Below, piece by piece: positions 33,429 through 42,035 of a DNA stretch of 64,000 nt (position 1 is its first letter; every line of letters begins with the position of its first letter). A model generated the notes under the pieces. The model made no database searches and was not told the DNA's origin. It was given only the letters and a program-made list of their open reading frames with translations. Position numbers and translations under genes: made by a program. The stretch is taken from the NCBI RefSeq assembly GCF_000425645.1, contig NZ_KE384430.1:248001-312000 (forward strand), in the 5' to 3' direction. Source of the stretch: Gaetbulibacter saemankumensis DSM 17032 (GTDB taxonomy: Bacteria > Bacteroidota > Bacteroidia > Flavobacteriales > Flavobacteriaceae).

Positions 33429-36200
33429 ATGGAAAAAATCACCTTATTGTTGCTAGTTATTTTTTCAACAATATCATATGCCCAAACCACTGGTTCCGTT
33501 GCTGGTAAACTTACTGATAAAGAATATAACAATGAGCCTTTGGCTTTTGCCAATGTTATTATAAAAGGCACTACAAAAGGAACCACTTCAGACTTTGATG
33601 GTTTATATCAATTAGACAATTTAGAAGCTGGTGACTATACTTTAATTTTTAGTTTCGTAGGCTATGAAACTCAAGAACTACCTGTTACTGTAGTACCTGG
33701 TAAAGTAACCGAATTTAACGTTCTTATGGGCGCCAGTGCGGCCTCTTTAGACGAAGTTATTATTACAACCACTAGTAAACGGGAAAGTGAATCCGCATTA
33801 TTATTAGAGCAGAAGAAAGCCGTTGTTATTAAAACTGCCATTGGCGCACAGGAATTAAGCAAAAAAGCTGTTTCAGATGCTGCTGGAGCAACATTAAAAG
33901 TTACTGGGGTTAATAGTCAAGAAGGCTCAAGTAAAATCTATGTAAGAGGATTGGGAGACCGATATAACAATACAACACTTAACGGATTACCTTTACCTTC
34001 AAATGACCCTAGAAATAAAAATATAGATTTAGCACTATTTAGCTCAGATATAATAGAGAGTGTTGGTATTGGAAAATCTTTTTCTTCCTATATGTCTTCT
34101 GATGTTGCTGGGGCCAGTGTAGATATTATTAGTAAGATAACAAGCGAAAAATCATTATTTAAAGTGAGCCTTTCAACTGGAGGTAATACGCTAACTACTT
34201 TTCAAGATTTTAAAACTATTGATGGCGCAAACTGGTTTGGAATTAATCCTAACACCCATCACAACGTTAGAAACCTAAACATCTACAGCTTCGATAACAG
34301 CTTTACTCCAAACTCAGGAACAGCAAACCCAAACATAGGTCTATCTATTAATTACGGTAGAAAATTCACCTTATCTGATGAAAGCAATATAAGTTTCTTT
34401 TTAGTTGGGTCGTTTGATAACAATTATACTTACCAAGAAGGAACCTCAGACGCCATTGTAGATATTAATGATGATGGTTCTCTCAATGTTGGTTCTATTT
34501 TTGACACAAAAACTTATAACTACGGTGCCTCAAAAATGTTAATGGGCAACGTATCTTACAAAATAAACAACAACCACAGATTAAGTTACAATCACTTATT
34601 CGTACATTCAAATTCACAAAAAATAGAAGATTTCCTTGGGACAACTACCGACATAGGACGCCCTGAAGACGATAACAGATTAGTTAACCTAATATTACAA
34701 ACAGAAATACAAAACAAACTGTTTGTAAATCAATTGATGTCTGAAAATAAATTTGGTGAATCACTAGATATTAATGCTGCATTAAGTTACAATACCATTT
34801 ATAATGATGAACCAGATAGAAGGAAAAACACTTTCATCATTGATAACAATGCTAATACCACTAGAATTTCACAAAATGCTGTAAGAGATAATAGTAGGTT
34901 TTACGGAAATCTCTTTGAAAATAGTATCGCTGGTAACTTAAATGCCATTAAGTATTTTGGTGAACGTTATGAAAACAAAGGAAATGTTACTTTAGGTTAT
35001 AACGGAAGCATCACAGATAGAAAGTTTGATGGTATCTATTTTGACCACAACTTCGCTAATCCAAGAATAACATTCGTTAATCCTAATAATTTAGACGCTA
35101 CTTTCAACCAAAATAATTTAGATTATGGCGTATTCGGAGTTGAGACCTCTCGCGGAAGAAATAGTGAAGACCCTGAAACATATTTACCGCAATTATATGA
35201 TGCTAAAAAAACTATTCACGCAGCATATATTGATGTCGTTTATAACTTCAATGATAAATTATCAGCAAATATTGGTTTACGAGCAGAAGATATTAAAATG
35301 GATGTAGAATGGGATACCAATATTAGTTTTCCTGGTTTTTCAGATAACAGCCAAATTGCTTTAAACAAACAATATTTTTTACCCACAGGGAACATAAAAT
35401 ATCAGCTAAACGACAAAATCAATCTAAGGGCTTCAGGGAGTAAAACTTATACCTATCCTCAATTTAAAGAAATTGCACCGTTTACTTACGAGGGAATTAA
35501 CTATCAAGAAAGTGGAAATCCCGCATTATTACCTTCTGATAATTATAATGGAGAACTGAAGTTTGAAATGTTCCCTAATAAAAATGAATTAGTATCTATT
35601 GGAATATTTGGGAAATTAATCCAAAATTCTATCAACCGTTTAGAAAGAAATTCTGCTATTGAAAGAGACTTTACTTTTGACAACTCTGGAGATGCTACAG
35701 TATTTGGATTAGAATTAGAAGGTAAAGTCGATCTATTATCTATTGAATCTGACGATGAGAAAACTCAATATCTTTCATTAGGTGGCAACGCTACTTTAAT
35801 GAAAACACAACTTAAGTTCAACATAGCTAATACATTATTCAACTATACAGGAGATAGTTCTGAACTAGAAGGTGCTGCTCCACTTACTTTAAATGCAGAT
35901 GTTTCATATAGATTTAATATTAATGAAAAAGAAACAATGTCTACTTTAGTTTTCAACTATCAAAGCGATAAAGTGTACAGTATTGGTACTAATTTTAAAG
36001 AAAATATCATTGAAAAAGGAGTTCCAATATTAGACTTTGTATTCAGTCATAAATTCAATCAAAACTTAGGAATGAAATTTAATGTGAAAAATATTTTAAA
36101 TCCAAGTTTTGATAGGTATAGAGATATTCCAGAAAAGCTTACTATGAATTCATACAAAAGAGGAACATCTTTCTCTCTGGGAATCGCTTACGAATTATAA
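33429..36200 (+). CDS. TonB-dependent receptor of the phosphate island (SusC/CarboxypepD type)
   Basis: A 923-residue outer-membrane receptor. I chose the ATG at 33429 because it gives the signal MEKITLLLLVIFSTISYAQ; the ATG at 33411 adds six polar residues. Domains: carboxypeptidase-D-like sandwich (about 22-110), TonB box region and plug (about 120-240; KIYVRGLGDRYNNTTLNG), then a beta-barrel ending in aromatic TSFSLGIAYEL. It lacks a SusD partner but is followed by a beta-helix lipoprotein, and its promoter carries the longest PhoB-type box of the island. Likely substrate: a phosphate-containing compound under phosphate starvation (inference from regulation and neighbours). Confidence 0.87.
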   Translation: MEKITLLLLVIFSTISYAQTTGSVAGKLTDKEYNNEPLAFANVIIKGTTKGTTSDFDGLYQLDNLEAGDYTLIFSFVGYETQELPVTVVPGKVTEFNVLMGASAASLDEVIITTTSKRESESALLLEQKKAVVIKTAIGAQELSKKAVSDAAGATLKVTGVNSQEGSSKIYVRGLGDRYNNTTLNGLPLPSNDPRNKNIDLALFSSDIIESVGIGKSFSSYMSSDVAGASVDIISKITSEKSLFKVSLSTGGNTLTTFQDFKTIDGANWFGINPNTHHNVRNLNIYSFDNSFTPNSGTANPNIGLSINYGRKFTLSDESNISFFLVGSFDNNYTYQEGTSDAIVDINDDGSLNVGSIFDTKTYNYGASKMLMGNVSYKINNNHRLSYNHLFVHSNSQKIEDFLGTTTDIGRPEDDNRLVNLILQTEIQNKLFVNQLMSENKFGESLDINAALSYNTIYNDEPDRRKNTFIIDNNANTTRISQNAVRDNSRFYGNLFENSIAGNLNAIKYFGERYENKGNVTLGYNGSITDRKFDGIYFDHNFANPRITFVNPNNLDATFNQNNLDYGVFGVETSRGRNSEDPETYLPQLYDAKKTIHAAYIDVVYNFNDKLSANIGLRAEDIKMDVEWDTNISFPGFSDNSQIALNKQYFLPTGNIKYQLNDKINLRASGSKTYTYPQFKEIAPFTYEGINYQESGNPALLPSDNYNGELKFEMFPNKNELVSIGIFGKLIQNSINRLERNSAIERDFTFDNSGDATVFGLELEGKVDLLSIESDDEKTQYLSLGGNATLMKTQLKFNIANTLFNYTGDSSELEGAAPLTLNADVSYRFNINEKETMSTLVFNYQSDKVYSIGTNFKENIIEKGVPILDFVFSHKFNQNLGMKFNVKNILNPSFDRYRDIPEKLTMNSYKRGTSFSLGIAYEL

Positions 36201-36221
36201 TTTCTAAAGATATCAATTTAC

Positions 36222-36258
36222 CCCCTCTAACCATGATAAATATTCTAGAGGGGTCTTA
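36222..36258 (+). terminator. Possible terminator after the TonB receptor
   Basis: CCCCTCTA (36222-36229) pairs with TAGAGGGG (36246-36253) across a 16-nt loop. The following TCTTA is a poor T-run, so this is a weak candidate. Confidence 0.4.
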
Positions 36259-36314
36259 CTCTAAAAATAACATAAAGTCATAATAAACACTAATTTAACA
36301 TTGCGAGAATTTCT

Positions 36315-36369
36315 TAACCTAATACTAATATTAGCTTCAAATTAGATTTAAAACTGTGACTTTAATTTG
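36315..36369 (+). promoter_or_regulatory. Weak PhoB-type promoter before the beta-helix lipoprotein
   Basis: The -7-like TTAATTTG ends at 36369. TAACCTAATAC at 36315 is exactly four 11-nt units upstream of the final unit, but the units between are poor matches. Another TAACATT at 36296 is out of phase. Confidence 0.35.
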
Positions 36370-36402
36370 CAGAGTAATAAAAACTAGGAAAATAAAAACA
36401 AA

Positions 36403-37599
36403 ATGAAAAACTTAAAAAACTTATTAATAGTTACGATTGCAGCTTCAATCTTCTCATGTTCAAGCGACGATGATAATAGAACTATAGATCCAGGTAATGG
36501 AGAAGGACCAATCATTGGTAATGAATTAAAAGGTGATATTACTGAGGACGCTACATTATTAGCTTCTATTGAATATACCCTAACCAGCTCTTTAACCGTA
36601 AAAGAGGGCGCAACTCTAACCATCGAGCCAGGAACCGTAATTAAAGCTAAAAGTGGTAGAACCGACGTTTTTATTGCTGTTGAAAGAGGAGCGAAATTAA
36701 TCGCAAAAGGAACGGCCTCTGATCCGATTATATTTACATCTGATGCTGCTTCCCCTAAAGCTGGTGACTGGGGCGGATTAGTTATTGCTGGTAAAGCAAA
36801 AAGTAACAAAGGTACAGACGTCCAATCTGAGGTTGCTGGTTTATTATACGGTGGTACTGACGACACCGATAACTCAGGCGAATTAAGCTATGTAATCGCT
36901 GAATATACTGGAGCTAAAATTAATGGTGAGCAAGAATTTAACGGAATCTCTTTCTTCGGTGTTGGTAACGGAACTACTGTAAACAACATTATTGTAAGCA
37001 ATGGTAACGATGATGGCGTTGAGTTCTTTGGAGGCACTGTTGATGTAACAAACGTTTACTGTGCTAATATCGCTGACGATATGTTCGACTGGACAGAGGG
37101 CTACTCTGGAACCATAAACAATGCTTTTGGTGTTCGTAACGATGGATTCGATGCGGCTAGTGAAGACCCAAGAGGTCTTGAAGGAGATAGCAATAGCTCC
37201 GATCCTACTGCTGCTCCAATTTCTATGCCTACATTAAAAAATGTAACCATCTTAAATCTTAACCCAGATGTGGCTTTAAAAGCTGGTGCGGAAATTAGAA
37301 GAGGCACTGTTGCAACTATAGACAATATTTTATTCGCTGCTTATGGTAATGCTTCTTTTGGAAATAGAATTGACACAAACGACGACAAAGGGAATGGTAC
37401 AGTAACTATTACAAATGCTGTGTCTCAAGGATCTGTTGGGGCTGACAAAGTAGGTGGAGAAATTAATGGTACTGTTACTGAAATTACTGATGGTATAACT
37501 GTACCCGCCGACAACACCATAAGTACGAAAACAGGAGTTGGAGCCGACCTATCTGTTTTCTCTTGGGCAAATCAAAATTTTGTAGTTATTAAATTATAA
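36403..37599 (+). CDS. Secreted beta-helix lipoprotein partner of the TonB receptor
   Basis: A 398-residue lipoprotein with lipobox SIFSC followed by SSDDDN, the usual Bacteroidota surface-export signal. The body is a repetitive, Gly/Asn/Asp-rich parallel beta-helix (TVKEGATLTIEPGTVIKAKSGR, then NGDDDGVEFFGG and WTEGYSG turns). I recognise the family as one often encoded next to receptors with carboxypeptidase-like domains. No enzyme site is visible. It may be a surface-exposed lid or capture protein for the receptor, in place of SusD. The substrate is unknown. Confidence 0.7.
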   Translation: MKNLKNLLIVTIAASIFSCSSDDDNRTIDPGNGEGPIIGNELKGDITEDATLLASIEYTLTSSLTVKEGATLTIEPGTVIKAKSGRTDVFIAVERGAKLIAKGTASDPIIFTSDAASPKAGDWGGLVIAGKAKSNKGTDVQSEVAGLLYGGTDDTDNSGELSYVIAEYTGAKINGEQEFNGISFFGVGNGTTVNNIIVSNGNDDGVEFFGGTVDVTNVYCANIADDMFDWTEGYSGTINNAFGVRNDGFDAASEDPRGLEGDSNSSDPTAAPISMPTLKNVTILNLNPDVALKAGAEIRRGTVATIDNILFAAYGNASFGNRIDTNDDKGNGTVTITNAVSQGSVGADKVGGEINGTVTEITDGITVPADNTISTKTGVGADLSVFSWANQNFVVIKL

Positions 37600-37620
37600 A
37601 TAAATCAAAATCTTATTACA

Positions 37621-37650
37621 AAAAAAGCATCCCAATGGGATGCTTTTTTT
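37621..37650. terminator. Bidirectional terminator after the beta-helix lipoprotein
   Basis: AAAGCATCCC (37624-37633), loop AAT, GGGATGCTTT (37637-37646), with A- and T-runs on the two sides. It serves the lipoprotein gene (+) and the MORN-type gene (-). Confidence 0.85.
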
Positions 37651-37667
37651 ATTCTTATAATTTATTT

Positions 37668-38024
37668 TTAAAGCCCTTGGTTCTTTTTAACCTCATGCTC
37701 CTTTAAATTAGCTATAACATTATCGTTATAATCTACTTCTTTTACAGTTCCATCGGTATTATAATAGAACCATTTGCCGACTTTTTTACCATTATCATAA
37801 TTACCAGAAATCGTTTTTTTACCTTCTGCGCTAAAACTTAACCATTCTCCTTGTAGTTTACCATCTGTAGTGTAAAATCCTGTTTGACTTACAGCTCCAT
37901 TGTCATGATAGTAAACCACTTCAATTAAATTGGTTTCCTTGTTAAATTTTAAATCTCTCTTTTGCTGACCAAAAGATACCGCAGTAATTAAAAAGGCAAA
38001 ACTTAAAATCAATAAATTCTTCAT
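37668..38024 (-). CDS. Secreted MORN-repeat-variant protein
   Basis: A 118-residue protein with Sec signal (MKNLLILSFAFLITAVSFGQ) and three to four short repeats of the MORN-variant/YwqK type: YYHDNGAVSQTGFY, LQGEWLSFSAEGKK and KVGKWFYYNTDGTV. Such proteins are common in Bacteroidota; the antitoxin label often attached to them is not supported here, as no toxin gene is near. The start at 38024 is favoured by the -7 element TATCTTTG upstream and by the signal peptide; an ATG at 38132 is upstream of the promoter. It is convergent to the lipoprotein gene within the phosphate island. Confidence 0.75.
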   Translation of the reverse strand: MKNLLILSFAFLITAVSFGQQKRDLKFNKETNLIEVVYYHDNGAVSQTGFYTTDGKLQGEWLSFSAEGKKTISGNYDNGKKVGKWFYYNTDGTVKEVDYNDNVIANLKEHEVKKNQGL

Positions 38025-38051
38025 AATTATGGGGTTTTTAACATTATATCT

Positions 38052-38059
38052 CAAAGATA
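38052..38059 (-). promoter_or_regulatory. -7 element of the MORN-type gene
   Basis: On the minus strand TATCTTTG is an exact TAnnTTTG match 27 nt before the start at 38024. Confidence 0.6.
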
Positions 38060-38090
38060 CAACTAAGACAACTTTAACACAACACTTTGG

Positions 38091-38112
38091 TAACATTAAT
38101 TTAACATTGCTC
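38091..38112 (+). promoter_or_regulatory. Isolated pair of TAAC 11-nt repeats
   Basis: TAACATTAATT (38091-38101) and TAACATTGCTC (38102-38112) are two adjacent PhoB-type units. They point along the plus strand, that is, backwards relative to the MORN-type gene, and no -7 TTTG follows at the usual distance. Confidence 0.4.
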
Positions 38113-38165
38113 TGCGGCCATTTATACAGCAATCAATTACAACATTAAACCCTTCATTATATTAT

Positions 38166-38220
38166 TAATAATTAGTTAATATTAGCATTACAATTTAATT
38201 ACGTAAATCGTTGATATTTG
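38166..38220 (+). promoter_or_regulatory. Candidate PhoB-type promoter of a small RNA
   Basis: Units in 11-nt phase start at 38166 (TAATAATTAGT), 38177, 38188, 38199 and 38210. The last ends in GATATTTG (38213-38220), the same -7 sequence as the PiT gene promoter. The repeats are more degenerate than those before the protein genes. Confidence 0.4.
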
Positions 38221-38226
38221 CTAAGT

Positions 38227-38330
38227 CTTAAGACAAACCATTTAGTATTCATATAATTTATTAGTTTTTGTCGACTACATTATTATGATTTCTAACGAGA
38301 CTACCAGGGCCCTGGTAGTCTTTTTTTTTT
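38227..38330 (+). ncRNA. Candidate small RNA in the phosphate island
   Basis: No open frame fits between the MORN-type gene and the porin gene, yet a strong terminator ends at 38330 and a -7-like element ends at 38220, predicting a transcript of about 100 nt. The terminator can only serve plus-strand transcription and no plus-strand gene lies between it and the terminator at 37621-37650. A GTCTTAAGAC palindrome is near the predicted 5' end. Function and targets are unknown. Confidence 0.45.
38298..38330 (+). terminator. Strong orphan terminator
   Basis: A 24-bp perfect palindrome (arms AGACTACCAGGG and its complement, 38298-38321) is followed by ten T residues. The T-run is only on the plus-strand side. 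Confidence 0.85.
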
Positions 38331-38340
38331 GACGTATTGA

Positions 38341-38384
38341 TAACTATTAGGAAACATTAAGTTAACATTAAAGATATTTCTTTG
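38341..38384 (+). promoter_or_regulatory. PhoB-type box and promoter of the porin gene
   Basis: Four contiguous 11-nt units: TAACTATTAGG (38341), AAACATTAAGT (38352), TAACATTAAAG (38363), and a last unit ending in TTTCTTTG (38377-38384), the -7 element. Confidence 0.7.
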
Positions 38385-38409
38385 CCACCGACAAAAATTG
38401 ATAAATACA

Positions 38410-39606
38410 ATGCAACTAAATCTAAAGTTTTTGGCCATATTATTATTGGCTACCAGCACATTTTGTGCCCAAGAAGTAATATCTCCTAAGTTTGGAAAAG
38501 GAATTTTAAACCTGACTGGAAAAGACAGTACATGGACTATGAAAATGGGCTTACGTTTTCAAACGCTGGGTATTGGAGTATGGGAAGATGGTGCATCTCC
38601 AGAAACCAACTTCTTAATTAGACGTTCCAGATTAAAACTTGATGGGTGGATTTTATCTCCAAAACTTAAATATAAATTTGAATTAGGTCTTGCAAACCGT
38701 GATATAGCGGGAGGTAGTGAATACACCAGAAATACCTCCAGACACATTATGGATGCGGTATTAAAATGGAATTTCTATGAAAACTTTGTACTGTGGGTAG
38801 GGCAAACCAAACTTCCTGGTAACAGAGAACGTGTTATTTCATCTGCCGATCTTCAAATGGTTGATCGCTCCATACTGAATTCAGAATTTAACATCGATCG
38901 TGATATAGGCATTCAATTAAGGCACACAACAAAGCTTTATAAAAACTTTATTATGAATGAAATATTTTCTCTATCTCAGGGAGAAGGTCGTAATGTTACA
39001 AGCGGAAACTTAGGTGGATTTCAATATACGGGACGCGTAGAATTATTACCTTTCGGAAAATTTAATGGTAAAGGCGATTATAAAGGTGCTGGTCTAACAC
39101 GGGAGAAAAAACCAAAATTATCAGTAGCTGCGAGTTACGATTTTAACAACAATGCCGTAAGAACCAGAAGTAATCTTGGTAATTATATGAAAATAGATGA
39201 TGGCGCCGGTTTATTTGAAACCAACATTACTACCATTTTTGCAGACGCTATGTTTAAATATAAAGGTTATTCCTTAATGGCAGAATATGCAAAGCGAGAT
39301 TCTGATAATCCAATCGCTTTGAATTCTGATGGAACTCCTACAGGCGATGTTGTAAACGTAGGAAGTGCTTATAATATCATGACTGGATATTTATTTCCTT
39401 CCAATTGGGAATTAACCGGTCGATATACGAACTCAGAATTAAATATTAATATAACTGGAAAAAATCCTAAAAAACAATATTCATTGGGTCTTTCTAAGTA
39501 TATTGTAGGACATAAACTAAAAGTACAAACAGATATAAGTTATTTAGATATTCAAGAGAAAAATAACCAATTAATGTACCGTTTACAAGTGGATGTTCAC
39601 TTTTAA
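38410..39606 (+). CDS. Phosphate-selective porin (OprO/OprP family)
   Basis: A 398-residue outer-membrane porin with signal MQLNLKFLAILLLATSTFCAQ. The start ATG at 38410 is preferred to a TTG at 38398. The barrel has the Porin_O_P family pattern: MKMGLRFQTLGI, FLIRRSRLKLDGWI, KYKFELGLAN and IDRDIGIQLRH, ending in an aromatic-terminated strand (LMYRLQVDVHF). OprO/P porins take up phosphate or polyphosphate during starvation. It directly precedes the PiT transporter (70 nt) and each gene has a PhoB-type box, so outer- and inner-membrane phosphate uptake are co-controlled. Confidence 0.9.
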   Translation: MQLNLKFLAILLLATSTFCAQEVISPKFGKGILNLTGKDSTWTMKMGLRFQTLGIGVWEDGASPETNFLIRRSRLKLDGWILSPKLKYKFELGLANRDIAGGSEYTRNTSRHIMDAVLKWNFYENFVLWVGQTKLPGNRERVISSADLQMVDRSILNSEFNIDRDIGIQLRHTTKLYKNFIMNEIFSLSQGEGRNVTSGNLGGFQYTGRVELLPFGKFNGKGDYKGAGLTREKKPKLSVAASYDFNNNAVRTRSNLGNYMKIDDGAGLFETNITTIFADAMFKYKGYSLMAEYAKRDSDNPIALNSDGTPTGDVVNVGSAYNIMTGYLFPSNWELTGRYTNSELNINITGKNPKKQYSLGLSKYIVGHKLKVQTDISYLDIQEKNNQLMYRLQVDVHF

Positions 39607-39612
39607 AAAATA

Positions 39613-39656
39613 TAACAATTAGATAACATAATTTTATGTCATACTTTAGATATTTG
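39613..39656 (+). promoter_or_regulatory. PhoB-type box and promoter of the PiT gene
   Basis: Four contiguous 11-nt units: TAACAATTAGA (39613), TAACATAATTT (39624), TATGTCATACT (39635), and a last unit ending in GATATTTG (39649-39656), the -7 element. Confidence 0.7.
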
Positions 39657-39676
39657 CAAACTATTTAAAATTCATT

Positions 39677-41977
39677 ATGGAGAATATATATTTATACATG
39701 ATTATAGCCTTAGCGCTACTTGCCATTGCCGATTTAGTAGTTGGTGTAAGTAACGACGCGGTTAACTTTCTAAATTCTGCTATAGGTTCTAAAGCAATAT
39801 CATTTAAAACAATTATGATTGTTGCGAGTCTTGGTGTTGCCGTTGGAGCCGTATTTTCCAGTGGTATGATGGAAGTTGCCCGTAAAGGGATTTTTAACCC
39901 TGGTGAATTCATGTTCAACGAAATCATGATTATTTTCATGGCAGTAATGATTACCGATATTTTACTGTTAGATTTCTTTAACTCAGTAGGGATGCCTACT
40001 TCAACTACAGTTTCTATTGTATTTGAATTACTTGGAGCTGCCGTTGCCATTGCCCTAATAAAAATAGGACATGACAATGGAAATTTCAGCGATCTTATTG
40101 GATATATCAACACTTCCAAAGCCTCCCAAATAATTTTTGGTATTCTCTTGTCTGTTGTAGTAGCTTTCTCAATTGGAGCCGCCGTGCAATGGGTATCGCG
40201 ATTATTACTTTCTTATAATTTTGAGAAGAAAGCGAATTGGGTAGGTGCTCTTTTTGGAGGTATAGCCTTAACCTCTATTACCTACTTCATATTTATGAAA
40301 GGACTAAAAGGCACCTCTTATGCAAGTCAAAAATTTGACTTATTGGGAGGCCTTAAAATGAGCGATTTCTTAGAAACCAATGTATTACCGATAATCGCAG
40401 TTAGCTTTGCTTTTTGGTCGCTATTATCTTACGCCCTCATTGTTTTTGCTAAAACTAATATCTACAAACTCATTATTATCGTAGGAACCTTTGCTTTAGC
40501 ATTGGCTTTCGCCGGTAACGACTTAGTAAACTTTATAGGGGTTCCGGTAGCCGCATACAATGCCTTTAACGAATGGTCTGCTTCTGGTATTGCTGCAGCA
40601 GACTTCCCTATGGATGTTTTAGCAGCAAAAGTACCAACAAATAATATACTCCTTTTTGGAGCTGGTTTAGTAATGGTTCTTACTTTATGGTTTTCTTCAA
40701 AATCTAAGGATGTTGTAAAAACCTCATTAGATTTATCTAGTCAAGGAGAAACTAAAGAACGTTTCCAACCAAATTATTTATCTAGAAGTTTCGTAAGATT
40801 TGCGGTTTTAATGTCTCAGATGTCCTCATATATCTTACCCGAATCCTGGCAAGCTAAAATCGACAAACAATTTGAACAACCTGTAATCGTAGTAGGTAAA
40901 GACAAAAAAATTGACCTCCCTGCTTTCGATTTAGTTCGTGCGGCAGTGAACTTAATGGTAGCTGCTGTATTAATCTCCATTGCTACGTCATATAAGTTAC
41001 CACTCTCAACTACTTATGTAACCTTTATGGTCGCTATGGGAACTTCATTAGCCGATCGCGCTTGGGGAGCAGAAAGCGCAGTATATCGTGTAGCAGGAGT
41101 AATCAACGTCATTGGGGGATGGTTTTTTACAGCGCTTAGTGCCTTTATTGCTTCAGCATTAGTAGCATACTTATTAAACTTGAATTTAAAAGTCATGTTC
41201 CCTATCTTATTGCTAGCTGCTATTGTACTATTAATAAGAAGTTCTGTTGCTCATAGTAAAAAAGCAAAAGAAGCAAAGGCAGAAGACACTTTAACAAAAG
41301 CAGAAAGCAGCTCAATACAGGGTGTTATATTAGAAAGTGCTGGCAACATAGCCAATGTTGTAAAACGTGGTAATCGTGTATACACCAATGCTATTAATGG
41401 TCTTGCAAAACAAGATCTAGTTTTACTTAAAAAGAATAAAAAACAAATAGTAAAACTTTCTAGCGAGGTTGACGAACTTAGAGACAACATCTTCTATTTT
41501 ATTAAGAACTTAGATGAATCGAGCATTGGGGCTAGTAATTTCTACATCCACATTTTAGGATACCTTCAGGATATGACTCAATCTTTAGAATATATTACTA
41601 AAGTGAGCCATAAACATGTTCAGAACAACCATAAAAAACTTAAGTTTAATCAAATAAAAGAACTTAAGGAGGTTGACGAACGCTTTGAAATATTATTCAA
41701 TAATACCAAACAAGCATTCGAGACCCAATCATTTGATGAAATTGGTGTTATTCTAAGTAGAAAACAAGAAATAACATCTTTGGTTTCTAACAAAATTCAA
41801 AAACAAGTTGAACGAACTCGTACGGAAGAATCGAGCCCGAAAAACACAACGCTTTACTTTAGTTTACTATTAGAAACTAAAGATTTATTAAACGCTACTA
41901 TGAACTTACTTGAAGAGTATTACAATGCACACGATGCCTCTGTAAAACCCGCTACCATTAGCGAAGAAAACGAATAG
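39677..41977 (+). CDS. pit: PiT-family inorganic phosphate transporter with C-terminal PhoU-like domain
   Basis: A 766-residue transporter. Two PiT signature repeats are visible: VVGVSNDAVNFLNSAIGSKA (residues about 21-40) and AFAGNDLVNFIGVPVAAYNA (about 275-295), each within a set of about five to six membrane helices. After the membrane part (about residue 520) comes a roughly 240-residue helical, charged tail resembling PhoU, which may sense or gate uptake. It imports phosphate with H+ or Na+. The long tail is usual in Bacteroidota PiT proteins. It has its own PhoB-type promoter and a terminator downstream. Confidence 0.92.
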   Translation: MENIYLYMIIALALLAIADLVVGVSNDAVNFLNSAIGSKAISFKTIMIVASLGVAVGAVFSSGMMEVARKGIFNPGEFMFNEIMIIFMAVMITDILLLDFFNSVGMPTSTTVSIVFELLGAAVAIALIKIGHDNGNFSDLIGYINTSKASQIIFGILLSVVVAFSIGAAVQWVSRLLLSYNFEKKANWVGALFGGIALTSITYFIFMKGLKGTSYASQKFDLLGGLKMSDFLETNVLPIIAVSFAFWSLLSYALIVFAKTNIYKLIIIVGTFALALAFAGNDLVNFIGVPVAAYNAFNEWSASGIAAADFPMDVLAAKVPTNNILLFGAGLVMVLTLWFSSKSKDVVKTSLDLSSQGETKERFQPNYLSRSFVRFAVLMSQMSSYILPESWQAKIDKQFEQPVIVVGKDKKIDLPAFDLVRAAVNLMVAAVLISIATSYKLPLSTTYVTFMVAMGTSLADRAWGAESAVYRVAGVINVIGGWFFTALSAFIASALVAYLLNLNLKVMFPILLLAAIVLLIRSSVAHSKKAKEAKAEDTLTKAESSSIQGVILESAGNIANVVKRGNRVYTNAINGLAKQDLVLLKKNKKQIVKLSSEVDELRDNIFYFIKNLDESSIGASNFYIHILGYLQDMTQSLEYITKVSHKHVQNNHKKLKFNQIKELKEVDERFEILFNNTKQAFETQSFDEIGVILSRKQEITSLVSNKIQKQVERTRTEESSPKNTTLYFSLLLETKDLLNATMNLLEEYYNAHDASVKPATISEENE

Positions 41978-42000
41978 TAATACGTTTAAATAAATAATAA

Positions 42001-42032
42001 AAACCCCTTAAGTTTTTCTTAAGGGGTTTTTT
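42001..42032. terminator. Bidirectional terminator between pit and PBP1A
   Basis: AAACCCCTTAA (42001-42011), loop GTTTTTC, TTAAGGGGTTT (42019-42029), with a T-run to the right and A-rich sequence to the left. Confidence 0.85.
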
Positions 42033-42035
42033 ATT

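Noticed and set aside
37668-38024. MORN-type protein as an antitoxin
   Set aside because: The label is often transferred to such proteins, but no toxin gene is adjacent and it has a secretion signal.
40819-41196. PiT C-terminal tail as a separate phoU gene
   Set aside because: The frame runs without a break from the membrane domain into the tail, so it is a fused domain and not a second gene.
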